Source of the DNA: Pseudoxanthomonas koreensis
GTDB lineage: Bacteria > Pseudomonadota > Gammaproteobacteria > Xanthomonadales > Xanthomonadaceae
DNA: 55,828 nucleotides
Direction: 5' to 3'
Assembly (NCBI RefSeq): GCF_010093225.1
Contig: NZ_PDWM01000019.1
Coordinates: forward strand, 1-55,828
Under the pieces are notes generated by a model. The model worked only from the letters and a program-made list of their open reading frames with translations. It was not told the DNA's origin and searched no databases. Shown one piece after another: positions 41,177 through 49,209 of this stretch. Each line of letters begins with the position of its first letter. Within the stretch, counting starts at the first letter, position 1. The translations under genes and the position numbers were made by a program.

Positions 41177-41443
41177 ATGGTCACCGCCTTCACCTGCCGC
41201 GCCGGTTGCGGCGCCTGCTGCACGGCGCCGTCGATCCGCTCGCCGATCCCGGGCATGCCGCAGGGCAAGCCGGCCGGCGTGCCCTGCGTGCAGCTGGACG
41301 AAGCGCTGCGCTGCCGCCTGTTCGGCCGCCCGGAGCGCCCCGCGTTCTGCGCCTCGCTGAAACCGGGCCCGGACATGTGCGGCGCCAGCCGCGCCGAAGC
41401 GATGGCGATCCTGGCCGCCCTCGAAGCCGCCACCACCCCGTAG
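41177..41443 (+). CDS. YkgJ-family cysteine-cluster protein
   Basis: An 88-residue protein rich in cysteine: C7, C11, C14 and C15 in [11 protein letters not shown], with four more in PCVQL, LRCRLF, FCASL and MCGAS. The spacing is that of YkgJ-type (Fe/Zn cluster) proteins, here in the short form. Metal or Fe-S binding is likely; the role is unknown. The ATG at 41177 follows a -10 hexamer by six bases. The TAG stop is formed by the first bases of a REP element. Convergent with the gamma carbonic anhydrase gene. Confidence 0.82.
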   Translation: MVTAFTCRAGCGACCTAPSIRSPIPGMPQGKPAGVPCVQLDEALRCRLFGRPERPAFCASLKPGPDMCGASRAEAMAILAALEAATTP

Positions 41444-41464
41444 GGCGGGACTTGCCCGCTGGCT
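41440..41464. repeat. Single REP element, type B
   Basis: GTAGGGCGGGACTTGCCCGC matches the arms of the dyad at 19994-20067. It is a single copy between convergent genes, overlaps the upstream gene's stop codon (41441-41443), and touches the next gene's stop (41465-41467). Confidence 0.7.
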
Positions 41465-42016
41465 TCAGCCAGCCATCCCCAGGTACCGGTCCTTCAAGCG
41501 CACGTAGTGCGCCGCCGAGTAGTGCAGGCTCTCGATCTCGCGGTCGCCGAGCCGGCGCACGAACCGCGCCGGGTTGCCCACCCACAACTCCGCCTCGCCG
41601 ACCACCTTGCCCGGACCGACCACCGCGCCGGCGCCGACGAAGCCGTACTTCTTCACCGTCGCCCCGTCGAGGATGCACGCGCCCATGCCGACCAGGCACA
41701 GGTCCTCGATGGTGCAGGCATGGATGATCGTGCCGTGGCCGATGGTCACGTCGGCGCCGATCAGGGTCGGATGGCCGGCCTTGTTGAACGGGCTGTGGTG
41801 GCTGACGTGGACGATGGTTCCGTCCTGCACATTGCTGCGCGCGCCGACGCGGATGAAGTTGACGTCGCCGCGCAGCACGCAGCCGGGCCACACCGACACG
41901 TCCTCGGCCAGTTCGACGTCGCCGATCACGGTGGCGGCCGGGTCGACGTAGACACGCTCGCCCAGGCGGGGGAGCTGGTCGAGGTAGGGGCGCTGCGAGG
42001 GGGGAAATCCGGCCAT
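41465..42016 (-). CDS. Gamma-class carbonic anhydrase-like hexapeptide protein
   Basis: A 183-residue left-handed beta-helix protein. The three metal histidines of gamma carbonic anhydrases are placed as H70 (TIVHVS), H94 (TIGHG) and H99 (TIIHAC), with the five-residue gap between the last two that the family requires. The C-terminal helix (ELWVGNPARFVRRLGDREIESL) is typical of the YrdA/PaaY branch. Many such proteins have weak or no CO2-hydrating activity. The ATG at 42016 is clear. It is divergent from the aldehyde dehydrogenase gene. Confidence 0.9.
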   Translation of the reverse strand: MAGFPPSQRPYLDQLPRLGERVYVDPAATVIGDVELAEDVSVWPGCVLRGDVNFIRVGARSNVQDGTIVHVSHHSPFNKAGHPTLIGADVTIGHGTIIHACTIEDLCLVGMGACILDGATVKKYGFVGAGAVVGPGKVVGEAELWVGNPARFVRRLGDREIESLHYSAAHYVRLKDRYLGMAG

Positions 42017-42052
42017 GGCCCATTGTATTGAATTCCCCTCCATGGCTGGCCG

Positions 42053-42058
42053 TAGACT
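42053..42058 (+). promoter_or_regulatory. -10 element TAGACT, six bases before the ATG
   Basis: TAGACT, six bases, then the ATG of the aldehyde dehydrogenase gene. Supports the use of the far-upstream ATG even though the N-terminus is low-complexity. Confidence 0.5.
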
Positions 42059-42064
42059 GCGGCG

Positions 42065-43633
42065 ATGACTTCGCCTGCCACGACTGCCGCCACGACTGCC
42101 GCCACGACTGCCGCCACGACCGCCGCTACGACTGCCGCCACCGCGACGATCACCGCCGCCAGTGCCGCGATCGCCGCCGCCGGCGCAACGCCCCGCGTGG
42201 CAACCGCCGCTGGCGGCACGCCGCGGGAGCCGGTGACCACGGTCGCAGGCCTGGAGCCCGCGCTGCGGCAGCTGCGCGATGCCTGGCAGGCGCAGCCTCC
42301 CGGCTACCCGCAGCGCCGCGCCGACCTGCAGCGCCTGCGCGCGGCCCTGAAGCGCCGCCTGCCGGACATGGCGGCCGCGATCGCCGCCGATTTCGGCCAT
42401 CGCTCGCACGACGAAACCCTGCTCGCCGACGGCATGACCGTCCTGGCCGGTATCGACCACCTGCTGCGCCACCTGCGCGGCTGGATGAAACCGCGGCGCG
42501 TGGGCGCCGGCTGGCGGCTGTGGCCGGCGCGCGCGCAGCTGCGCCCGATGCCGCTGGGCGTGGTCGGGGTGATCGCGCCCTGGAACTACCCGGTGAACCT
42601 GGCGCTGATCCCGCTGGCCACCGCGATCGCCGCCGGCAACCACGTCTTCCTCAAGCCGTCCGAACACACGCCGCGGACCACCCGCTTCCTGTACGAGCTG
42701 CTGGCCGAGGTGTTCCCGGCCACGCGCGTGGCGGTCGCCGACGGCGGCGCCGAACTGGCCGGCGCGTTCGCCGCGCTGCCGTTCGACCACCTGGTGTTCA
42801 CCGGCTCGACCGCGGTCGGCCGCAAGGTCATGGCCGCCGCCGCGGCCAACCTGACGCCGTTGACCCTGGAGCTGGGCGGCAAGTCGCCGCTGGTCCTGTG
42901 CGAGGACTATCCGCTCGAGCGCGCCGCCGCGCGGCTGGCCACCGGCAAGTGGTTCAACGCCGGGCAGACCTGCATCGCGCCCGACTATGTGCTCGTGGTT
43001 GGCGGCGAACGCGGCGACGCACTGGTGCAGGCGCTGCGCGCGCAGGTCGCCGCGCGCTACGGCGCCCTGTCCGGCGACGCGCCGGACTACACCCGCATCA
43101 TCAACGACGCCCAGTTCGCGCGGCTGCAGGGCTACCTCGACGAAGCCCGCGCGCGCGGCTGCGAGGTGCTGCCGCTGGCCGCGACGCACGATCCGGCCCG
43201 GCGCCTGTTCGCGCCGACGCTGGTACTCGACCCGCCGGACGACCTGGCGCTGATGCGCGAGGAGATCTTCGGCCCGGTGCTGCCGGTGCTGCGGGTGGAT
43301 TCGCTGGAGCAGGCGATCGGCTTCATCCACGCGCGGCCGCGGCCGCTGGCGCTGTATCCGTTCAGCCACGACCGCGGCCAGGTCGAGGCGATCCTGCGCT
43401 CCACCGTGGCCGGCGGCGTCACCGTCAACGACACCCTGCTGCATTTCGCCGCCGAGAACCTGCCGTTCGGCGGCGTCGGCGCCAGCGGCATGGGCGCCTA
43501 CCACGGCCGCGCCGGCTTCGACGCGCTGTCGCGGATGCTGCCGGTGCTGTGGCAGGCGCGGCGCAGCGCCACCGACCTGCTGCGCCCGCCGTATCCGCGC
43601 ATCCGGCGGATGATCGACCTGCTGCTGCGCTGA
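42065..43633 (+). CDS. Aldehyde dehydrogenase (coniferyl-aldehyde-dehydrogenase-like), repeat-bearing N-terminus
   Basis: A 522-residue NAD(P)-dependent aldehyde dehydrogenase. The catalytic Cys is C303 (NAGQTCIAPD), the general base is E269 (LELGGKSP), and the substrate-loop Asn is N174 (APWNYP). The cofactor-binding FTGSTAVGRK and the C-terminal NLPFGGVGASGMGAYHG fit the coniferyl/fatty-aldehyde branch. The first 50 residues are not part of the fold: they contain TTAA-type tandem repeats coded by a 12-bp DNA repeat. Relatives are about 470 residues, so the extension is extra. A GTG at 42233 would remove it, but the promoter box six bases before the ATG at 42065 favours the long form. Confidence 0.88.
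   Translation: MTSPATTAATTAATTAATTAATTAATATITAASAAIAAAGATPRVATAAGGTPREPVTTVAGLEPALRQLRDAWQAQPPGYPQRRADLQRLRAALKRRLPDMAAAIAADFGHRSHDETLLADGMTVLAGIDHLLRHLRGWMKPRRVGAGWRLWPARAQLRPMPLGVVGVIAPWNYPVNLALIPLATAIAAGNHVFLKPSEHTPRTTRFLYELLAEVFPATRVAVADGGAELAGAFAALPFDHLVFTGSTAVGRKVMAAAAANLTPLTLELGGKSPLVLCEDYPLERAAARLATGKWFNAGQTCIAPDYVLVVGGERGDALVQALRAQVAARYGALSGDAPDYTRIINDAQFARLQGYLDEARARGCEVLPLAATHDPARRLFAPTLVLDPPDDLALMREEIFGPVLPVLRVDSLEQAIGFIHARPRPLALYPFSHDRGQVEAILRSTVAGGVTVNDTLLHFAAENLPFGGVGASGMGAYHGRAGFDALSRMLPVLWQARRSATDLLRPPYPRIRRMIDLLLR
42077..42136. repeat. Tandem 12-bp repeat in the aldehyde dehydrogenase N-terminus
   Basis: Five units of GCCACGACTGCC, the first three identical and the last two with one change each. 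In frame they encode ATTA repeats. The 12-bp length means that unit gain or loss would not shift the reading frame. Confidence 0.85.
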
Positions 43634-43684
43634 GCACGGCGCCGGGGAGGCTATCCTTGGCTCCCGCCCTTGTGCCGACGCGCC

Positions 43685-44455
43685 ATGAAGATCGCCAGCT
43701 GGAACGTCAACTCGCTCAACGTGCGCCTGCCGCACCTGGAACAGTGGCTGCGCGCGTTCGGCCCGGACGTGGTCGGGCTGCAGGAAACCAAGCTGGAAGA
43801 CCACAGGTTCCCTGACACCGCGCTGGCCGCGCTGGGCTACCGCAGCGTGTTCTCCGGGCAGAAGACCTACAACGGCGTGGCCATCCTCTCCCGTGAGGAA
43901 CCGCGCGACGTGCTGGTCGGCGTTCCCGGCTTCGAGCACGAGCACCGCCGCGCGATCAGCGCCACCATCGGCGACCTGCGCGTGGTCAACCTGTACGTGG
44001 TCAACGGCCAGGACATCGGCACCGAGAAATACGAGCTCAAGCTCGCCTGGCTGGCGGCGGTGCGCGACTGGCTGGAACAGGAGGCGCGCGCGCATCCGCG
44101 GCTAGTGGTGCTGGGCGACTTCAACATCGCCCCGGACGAACGCGACGTGCACGACCCGGCGGTGTGGAGCGACAACCACATCCTCACCTCCGCACCCGAG
44201 CGCGCCGCACTGCGCGACCTGCTCGCCACCGGCTTGCACGACGGCTACCGCCTGCTGCACCAGGACGGCGGCGTGTTCAGCTGGTGGGACTACCGCCAGG
44301 CCGCGTTCCGCCGCAACCTGGGCCTGCGCATCGACCTGACCCTGGTCTCCGACGCGCTGCGCGCCCGGGTCGCCGCCGCCGGCATCGACCGTAAACCACG
44401 CACCTGGGAGCGGCCGAGCGACCACGCCCCGGCCTGGATCGAGCTGGCCGGCTGA
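43685..44455 (+). CDS. xthA: Exodeoxyribonuclease III
   Basis: A 256-residue Mg2+-dependent AP endonuclease/3'-5' exonuclease for base-excision repair. Motifs in order are MKIASWNVNSLNVRLPHL, GLQETKLED (metal Glu), YNGVAILSRE, NLYVVNGQDIGTEKYELK, VVLGDFNIAPDERD (catalytic Asp and Asn), FSWWDYRQAAFRRNLGLRIDL, and the final SDHAP His. The ATG at 43685 matches the family's MKIASWNV start; a five-residue longer frame is not needed. The stop is followed by a GC-rich hairpin. Confidence 0.96.
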   Translation: MKIASWNVNSLNVRLPHLEQWLRAFGPDVVGLQETKLEDHRFPDTALAALGYRSVFSGQKTYNGVAILSREEPRDVLVGVPGFEHEHRRAISATIGDLRVVNLYVVNGQDIGTEKYELKLAWLAAVRDWLEQEARAHPRLVVLGDFNIAPDERDVHDPAVWSDNHILTSAPERAALRDLLATGLHDGYRLLHQDGGVFSWWDYRQAAFRRNLGLRIDLTLVSDALRARVAAAGIDRKPRTWERPSDHAPAWIELAG

Positions 44456-44477
44456 GCGGCCGCGCCGGAAAAGACGA

Positions 44478-44498
44478 AGGCCCGGCATGGCCGGGCCT
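44478..44498. terminator. GC-rich hairpin between convergent xthA and YeaQ-type genes
   Basis: AGGCCCGGC and GCCGGGCCT pair perfectly around ATG. No run of T follows on either strand, so it is at best a weak bidirectional terminator. Confidence 0.45.
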
Positions 44499-44542
44499 CC
44501 GTCCCCTCGTCGTGCCGCGGCCCGGGGCCGCCGGCAACAGCG

Positions 44543-44794
44543 TCAGCGCACCTTGCCGCGGGTGAACAGGTTCACGATCGCCAGCAGGATGACCGCGCCG
44601 ATGACCGAGAACAGGAAGGTGCGCAGGGTGATGGCCTGGTTGATGCCGCCCCCGAAGATCCATCCGGCCAGAGCCGCGCCGACGATGCCGACCACGATGT
44701 TGAGCAGGATCCCCTGCTGCGCGTCGCGGCGCATGACCAGGCTGGCCAGCCAGCCGACGATGCCGCCTATGATCAACCAGATGATGATGCCCAT
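44543..44794 (-). CDS. YeaQ/YmgE (GlsB)-family stress membrane protein
   Basis: An 83-residue protein with three short helices. It carries the family's Gly-rich start (MGIIIWLIIGGIVGWLASLVMRR) and the internal GILLNIVVGIVGAALAGWIFGG. Such proteins are stress-induced in several bacteria, and their mechanism is unknown. The start is the ATG at 44794. The ribosome site on the minus strand is GAGGAG, about six to eight bases upstream. Confidence 0.9.
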   Translation of the reverse strand: MGIIIWLIIGGIVGWLASLVMRRDAQQGILLNIVVGIVGAALAGWIFGGGINQAITLRTFLFSVIGAVILLAIVNLFTRGKVR

Positions 44795-44944
44795 GCTGTG
44801 CTTCTCCTCAGGTCCTCAAGGGTCACCCCGGCAACCGGGGTGGGCCCGGCCATCAGACGCGCGCCGGCGTGAAGCGCCTGTATATCCCCGGCCGCGCCCG
44901 CTTGTGCGCCGGTTGCATACGGACCGGCACCGGGCACTGCGGCC

Positions 44945-45556
44945 ATGAGCGACCCACGGCCGCTGGCGCAATGGCGATTCGGCCCGGTGCAGGTACAGGC
45001 GCTGGCGCACGTGCCCGGCCAGCGCGGCGAACCGCAGGTGCGCGGCCTGATCGCCGGCTGGCTGGGGGCCGGCGACGAGGACAGCCTGCCGCTGGTGCGC
45101 GAGGACAGCGGCCGGCCACGCCTGATCGCGCCCTTCGGCGACCGCGACGCCGGCTGGAGCCACAGCGGCGAACGCCTGCTGCTGGCGCTGGGCCGCGACG
45201 TCACCCTGGGCGTGGACCTGGAACGGCGGCGCCCGCGCCCGCGCGCGCTGGAACTGGCGCAGCGCTACTTCGCCCCGGCCGAGGCCGAGTACCTGCACGC
45301 ACTCGCGCCGGAACCACGCGAGGCCGCGTTCCTGCGCCTGTGGTGCGCCAAGGAGGCGGTGCTGAAAGCGCATGGCCGCGGCCTGGCCTTCGGCCTGCAC
45401 CGGCTGCAGTTCGACCTCGACGGCGAAAGCGGCGAAGCGCCGCTGCGCCTGCGCGCCAGCGATCCGGAACTGGGCGACCCGGCGGACTGGCAACTGCACG
45501 AATGGGCCCCGCAGCCCGGCTACCTCGCCGCCCTCGCCTGGCGCCATCGACGATAA
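44945..45556 (+). CDS. Sfp/HetI-type 4'-phosphopantetheinyl transferase
   Basis: A 203-residue enzyme that moves phosphopantetheine from CoA to carrier-protein serines. The Mg2+-binding pair is GVDLE (D91, E93) and the second motif is [15 protein letters not shown] (E137, K141). Length and motif spacing are of the Sfp/HetI class used for secondary-metabolite carriers rather than AcpS. The pigment ACP (XanC, Ser44) at 5659-5928 is the nearest obvious client and no other PPTase is in the window; pairing is inference. The ATG at 44945 fits. It is followed by rsmG after seven bases. Confidence 0.9.
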   Translation: MSDPRPLAQWRFGPVQVQALAHVPGQRGEPQVRGLIAGWLGAGDEDSLPLVREDSGRPRLIAPFGDRDAGWSHSGERLLLALGRDVTLGVDLERRRPRPRALELAQRYFAPAEAEYLHALAPEPREAAFLRLWCAKEAVLKAHGRGLAFGLHRLQFDLDGESGEAPLRLRASDPELGDPADWQLHEWAPQPGYLAALAWRHRR

Positions 45557-45557
45557 T
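45552..45557 (+). promoter_or_regulatory. -10 element GATAAT, six bases before the rsmG ATG
   Basis: GATAAT lies at the very end of the phosphopantetheinyl transferase gene and six bases before the rsmG start. If used, rsmG would have a leaderless transcript in addition to any read-through. Confidence 0.45.
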
Positions 45558-45563
45558 CGGCAG

Positions 45564-46205
45564 ATGGACACCGACTTCTCCCCGGCCCTGCGCCAGCGCC
45601 TGGACGACGGCCTGGCCGCGCTCGGGCTGGACCGCGCCCTGGCCGCGCCGCTGCTGGATTACCTGACGCTGCTGCTGCGCTGGAACCGCACCTACAACCT
45701 CACCGCCATCCGCGACCCGGACGAGATGGTCACCCGCCACCTGCTCGATTCGCTGGCCATGCACCCGTACGTACAGCCCGGCGCGCTGGCCGACCTTGGC
45801 ACCGGCCCGGGCCTGCCCGGCATCCCGCTGGCGATCGCGTGCCCGGGCCTGCGCGTGACCCTGGTGGAAAGCAACGGCAAGAAGGCCCGCTTCCTGCGCG
45901 AGGCGGTGCGCCAGCTCGGGCTGGGCCAGCGCGCACGGGTGGCCGAGTGCCGCGCCGAGGCGCTGGACGAACCCGGCGCCTACGCCCAGGTCACCGCCCG
46001 CGCCTTGGACACCCTGGCCGGGATCCTGGAGGTCGGAGGCCACCTGCTGGCGCCGCAGGGCCGGCTGCTGGCGATGAAGGGCGTGCACCCGGCCGCGGAA
46101 ATCGCCGCCCTGCCCCCCGGCTGGGCCGCGCTGGCGGTGCATCCGCTCACGGTTCCGGGGCTGGACGCCGAGCGTCACCTGGTCGAGGTGGGCCGGGCGG
46201 CGTGA
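45564..46205 (+). CDS. rsmG: 16S rRNA G527 N7-methyltransferase
   Basis: A 213-residue SAM-dependent methyltransferase (RsmG/GidB) modifying G527 of 16S rRNA. The block [26 protein letters not shown] is the family N-terminal signature, and the SAM loop is [33 protein letters not shown] follows. It is directly upstream of parA, the usual arrangement near the replication origin. Stop to parA start is 58 bp, with a TTTGCATAAT promoter-like patch. Confidence 0.95.
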   Translation: MDTDFSPALRQRLDDGLAALGLDRALAAPLLDYLTLLLRWNRTYNLTAIRDPDEMVTRHLLDSLAMHPYVQPGALADLGTGPGLPGIPLAIACPGLRVTLVESNGKKARFLREAVRQLGLGQRARVAECRAEALDEPGAYAQVTARALDTLAGILEVGGHLLAPQGRLLAMKGVHPAAEIAALPPGWAALAVHPLTVPGLDAERHLVEVGRAA

Positions 46206-46263
46206 AATTTGCATAATGGCCCGTTCCGGACCTTCGCGGTCCCGCAGTCGAGGCAGTCCCCGC

Positions 46264-47064
46264 ATGGCCCGCATCATCGCCATCGCCAACCAGAAGGGTG
46301 GCGTCGGCAAGACCACCACGGCGGTCAACCTGGCCGCCGCGCTGGCGCGCACGCCCAAGCGCGTGCTGCTGGTGGACCTGGACGCCCAGGGCAACGCCAC
46401 CATGGGCAGCGGCGTGGACAAGCGCGAGCTGGAAGCGTCGACCTGCGACGTGCTGCTGGGCGAAAGCGACGCGCGCCCGGTCGTGGTCACCACCGCCGAG
46501 GGCTTCGACCTGCTGCCGGGCAACATCGACCTGACCGCCGCCGAGATCCAGCTGATGGACGTCGACGGCCGCGAGCAGAAGCTCAAGGTGGCGCTGGAAC
46601 CGCTGCGCGGCGACTACGACTTCATCATCATCGACTGCCCGCCGGCGCTGTCGCTGCTGACCCTCAACGCGCTCACCGCCGCCGACTCGGTGATCGTGCC
46701 GATGCAGTGCGAGTACTACGCACTGGAAGGCCTGAGCGCGCTGGTGGAGACCATCGAGGCGCTGCGCCAGCGGCTCAACCCGACGCTGGAGATCGAAGGC
46801 GTGCTGCGGACCATGTTCGACGTGCGCAACAACCTGGCCAATGCGGTGTCGGCCGAACTGACCGAACACTTCGGCGACAAGGTGTTCCGCACCATCGTGC
46901 CGCGCAACGTGCGCCTGGCCGAGGCGCCCAGCCACGGCCAGAGCATCGTCGGCTACGACCGCGCCTCGCGCGGCGGCGTGGCCTACCTGGGCCTGGCCGG
47001 CGAAGTGATCCGCCGCCAGGCCGAACGCGCGCGCGGCCCCGCCCGCCCGGTGGAGGTCGCCTGA
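46264..47064 (+). CDS. parA: Chromosome-partitioning ATPase ParA (Soj)
   Basis: A 266-residue deviant-Walker ATPase of the MinD/ParA group. The P-loop is KGGVGKTTTAVN (about residues 10-21) with the signature lysine, followed by LLVDLDAQGNAT (A') and FIIIDCPPALSLLTLNAL (Walker B). Length and the absence of an N-terminal helix-turn-helix show the chromosomal type. It overlaps parB by the TGATG junction, so the pair is translationally coupled. Confidence 0.97.
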   Translation: MARIIAIANQKGGVGKTTTAVNLAAALARTPKRVLLVDLDAQGNATMGSGVDKRELEASTCDVLLGESDARPVVVTTAEGFDLLPGNIDLTAAEIQLMDVDGREQKLKVALEPLRGDYDFIIIDCPPALSLLTLNALTAADSVIVPMQCEYYALEGLSALVETIEALRQRLNPTLEIEGVLRTMFDVRNNLANAVSAELTEHFGDKVFRTIVPRNVRLAEAPSHGQSIVGYDRASRGGVAYLGLAGEVIRRQAERARGPARPVEVA

Positions 47065-47984
47065 TGGCCACGGCGAAGAAGCGCGGCCTCGGCCGCGGAC
47101 TGGAAGCGCTGCTCGGTCCCAAGGGCGCCGCCGCCGCCACCCAGCCCGAACAGGTCGGGCAGCCGCAGCCGGGCGACGTGCTGCGCAGCCTGCCGGTGGC
47201 CCAGCTGCAGCCGGGCAGGTACCAGCCGCGCCGCGACATGGACCCGGCCAAGCTCGAGGAGCTGTCGGCCTCGATCCAGGCCCAGGGCGTGATCCAGCCG
47301 ATCGTCGTCCGCGAACTGGCGCCGGGCCAGTACGAGATCGTCGCCGGCGAACGCCGCTGGCGCGCCTCGCAGCTGGCCGGCCTGGGCGAAGTGCCGGTGG
47401 TGGTGCGCGAGCTGGACGACCGCACCGTCATCGCCATGGCGCTGATCGAGAACATCCAGCGCGAGGACCTCAACCCGCTGGAAGAGGCGCAGGCGCTGCA
47501 GCGGCTGATCGACGAATTCTCGCTGACCCACGCCGAGGCCGCCGCCGCGGTCGGCCGTTCGCGCGCGGCGGTGTCCAACCTGCTGCGCCTGCTCGACCTG
47601 CCGCCGGCGATCCGCGCCCTGCTCGAAGCACGGCGGCTGGAAATGGGCCACGCCCGCGCCCTGCTCACGCTGTCGCCGGAACTGGCCAGCAAGCTGGCCT
47701 ACGAGGCGGCCGAGCACGGCTGGTCGGTGCGCGAGGTCGAACACCGCGCCCAGCAGTTCGCCGCCGGCAAGCTGCCGGCCGGCGGCAATGCCGCCCGCAA
47801 GGCCAAGGCCGCGGCGGCGCAGCAGCCGGACATCGCCTCGCTGGAGAACGAACTGTCCGAAGCGCTCGGCGCCAGGGTGGCGATCGCCCATGGCAAGGGC
47901 GGCAAGGGCAGGCTGGTGATCCACTACACCGACCTGGACACCCTCGACGGCGTGCTCGAGCGCCTGCGCACCCGCCAGGCCTGA
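47064..47984 (+). CDS. parB: Chromosome-partitioning protein ParB (Spo0J)
   Basis: A 306-residue parS-binding CTP switch. The N-terminus GRGLEALLGPK is the ParA-interaction peptide of chromosomal ParBs. The CTP-binding part includes QPRRDMDPAKLEELSASI, GVIQPIVVRE, and box II GERRWRAS. The helix-turn-helix is in LTHAEAAAAVGRSRAAVSNLLRLL. A Lys/Ala/Gln-rich linker precedes the C-terminal dimerisation domain. No parS (GTTTCACGTGAAAC) was noticed in the window. Confidence 0.97.
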   Translation: MATAKKRGLGRGLEALLGPKGAAAATQPEQVGQPQPGDVLRSLPVAQLQPGRYQPRRDMDPAKLEELSASIQAQGVIQPIVVRELAPGQYEIVAGERRWRASQLAGLGEVPVVVRELDDRTVIAMALIENIQREDLNPLEEAQALQRLIDEFSLTHAEAAAAVGRSRAAVSNLLRLLDLPPAIRALLEARRLEMGHARALLTLSPELASKLAYEAAEHGWSVREVEHRAQQFAAGKLPAGGNAARKAKAAAAQQPDIASLENELSEALGARVAIAHGKGGKGRLVIHYTDLDTLDGVLERLRTRQA

Positions 47985-48053
47985 CCCCGCGCCGCGATTC
48001 ACTGTTCATCCGGCGCTTGCGACAATGCCGGCAGCCGACCAGGGTCCCCCCCC

Positions 48054-48776
48054 ATGACCTCCCCTGAGCTTTCCGTCGTCGTTCCGGTGTTCAACGAACG
48101 CGACAACATCCCCCCGCTCGTCGACGAGATCGTGGCCGCCCTGCGCGGCCACGTGCCTTTCGAGATCGTCTACGTCGACGACGATTCGAAGGACGATTCG
48201 CTGGCCGTGCTGCAGTCGCTCAAGGCACGGGTGCCGGAGCTGCGCGTACTGCACCATGCCAGCCAGAGCGGGCAGAGCACCGCGGTGCGCAACGGCGCCA
48301 AGGCTGCGCGCGGCGCCTGGATCGCCACCCTCGACGGCGACGGCCAGAACGACCCGGCCGACATCCCGAAGCTGCTGGCCGCGCGCGACGCCGCCGCGCC
48401 GGAGGTGAAGCTGTTCGCCGGCTGGCGCGTGGCGCGGCAGGACTCCGGTTCCAAGCGCTGGGCCAGCCGCTGGGCCAACCGCATCCGCGCGCGGATGCTG
48501 CGCGACGACACGCCCGACACCGGCTGCGGGATCAAGCTGTTCGAACGCGCCGTGTTCCTCGAGCTGCCCTACTTCGACCACATGCACCGCTACCTGCCGG
48601 CGCTGGTGCAGCGCGCGGGCTGGAAGACGCAGAGCGTGCCGGTCAACCACCGCCACCGCACCGCCGGCGTGTCCAAGTACAACAACCTGGGCCGCGCCCT
48701 GGTCGGCATCCGCGACCTGCGCGGCGTGGCCTGGCTGATCACCCGCAGCCGCCGCACCGCGGTGGAGGAATTCTGA
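48054..48776 (+). CDS. Family 2 glycosyltransferase, dolichyl-phosphate-mannose-synthase-like
   Basis: A 240-residue GT2 enzyme without the C-terminal membrane domain of ArnC. It begins LSVVVPVFNERDNIPPLVDEI. The metal-binding DXD region is VYVDDDSKDDS, with TLDGDGQNDP as the acceptor-side motif. The block DTGCGIKLFERAVFLELPYF, followed by HRYLPAL, fits polyprenyl-phosphate sugar transferases. It starts one base before the next gene's ribosome region and is followed (after 1 bp) by an LpxB-N-like membrane protein. The ArnT-like gene at 51762 could use its product. The exact sugar is unknown. Confidence 0.85.
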   Translation: MTSPELSVVVPVFNERDNIPPLVDEIVAALRGHVPFEIVYVDDDSKDDSLAVLQSLKARVPELRVLHHASQSGQSTAVRNGAKAARGAWIATLDGDGQNDPADIPKLLAARDAAAPEVKLFAGWRVARQDSGSKRWASRWANRIRARMLRDDTPDTGCGIKLFERAVFLELPYFDHMHRYLPALVQRAGWKTQSVPVNHRHRTAGVSKYNNLGRALVGIRDLRGVAWLITRSRRTAVEEF

Positions 48777-48777
48777 G

Positions 48778-49125
48778 ATGGGCGCCGAACTGCACTGGCT
48801 CGACCAGCCGCTGACCTGGCTGTTCTGGACCGGCCTGCACGTCACCGGGTGGAAGCTGATCGGCTATACCGGCGCGCTGATGTTCGGCGCGCGCTGGCTG
48901 GTCCAGTTCGTCGCCACCCGCCGCGCCGGCAAGCCGGTGATCCCGCGGCTGTTCTGGTACATGAGCGTCATCGGCAGCCTGATGACGCTGAGCTACTTCC
49001 TGTTCTCGGCCAAGCAGGATTCGGTGGGCGTGCTGCAGAACCTGTTCCCCAGCTTCGTGGCCGTCTACAACCTGGTACTGGACATCCGCCACCGCGGCTG
49101 GCGGCGCGAACGGGCCACGCACTAG
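48778..49125 (+). CDS. LpxB N-terminal-like (LABN) small membrane protein
   Basis: A 115-residue protein of the lipid-A-disaccharide-synthase N-terminal domain family, with three helices. Recognisable blocks are KLIGYTGALMFGARWLVQFVATRRAGKPVIPRLFWYMS and SYFLFSAKQDSVGVLQNLFPSFVAVYNL. It is encoded directly after a GT2 gene, the arrangement seen in many gammaproteobacteria, where the pair serves flipping or modification of a polyprenyl-linked sugar. Direct evidence for function is lacking. Confidence 0.9.
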   Translation: MGAELHWLDQPLTWLFWTGLHVTGWKLIGYTGALMFGARWLVQFVATRRAGKPVIPRLFWYMSVIGSLMTLSYFLFSAKQDSVGVLQNLFPSFVAVYNLVLDIRHRGWRRERATH

Positions 49126-49209
49126 GGGATGACGGCGCGGAGCCGCAGCCCCCACTTCCGGGCCATGACCCCCCGGTGCGGGCGATGGGATGATCGGGCT
49201 TTCCCGCCG

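Noticed and set aside
42065-42140. The 12-bp repeat considered as part of a CRISPR or regulatory array
   Set aside because: Units are contiguous, without spacers, and in frame with a coding region. It is a simple coding tandem repeat.
41465-44095. An 876-codon minus-strand frame spanning the aldehyde dehydrogenase
   Set aside because: Only its last 183 residues (gamma carbonic anhydrase) are real. The rest is antisense shadow.
46206-46263. A parS site near parAB
   Set aside because: No GTTTCACGTGAAAC-like palindrome was seen in the rsmG-parA spacer or noticed elsewhere in the window.
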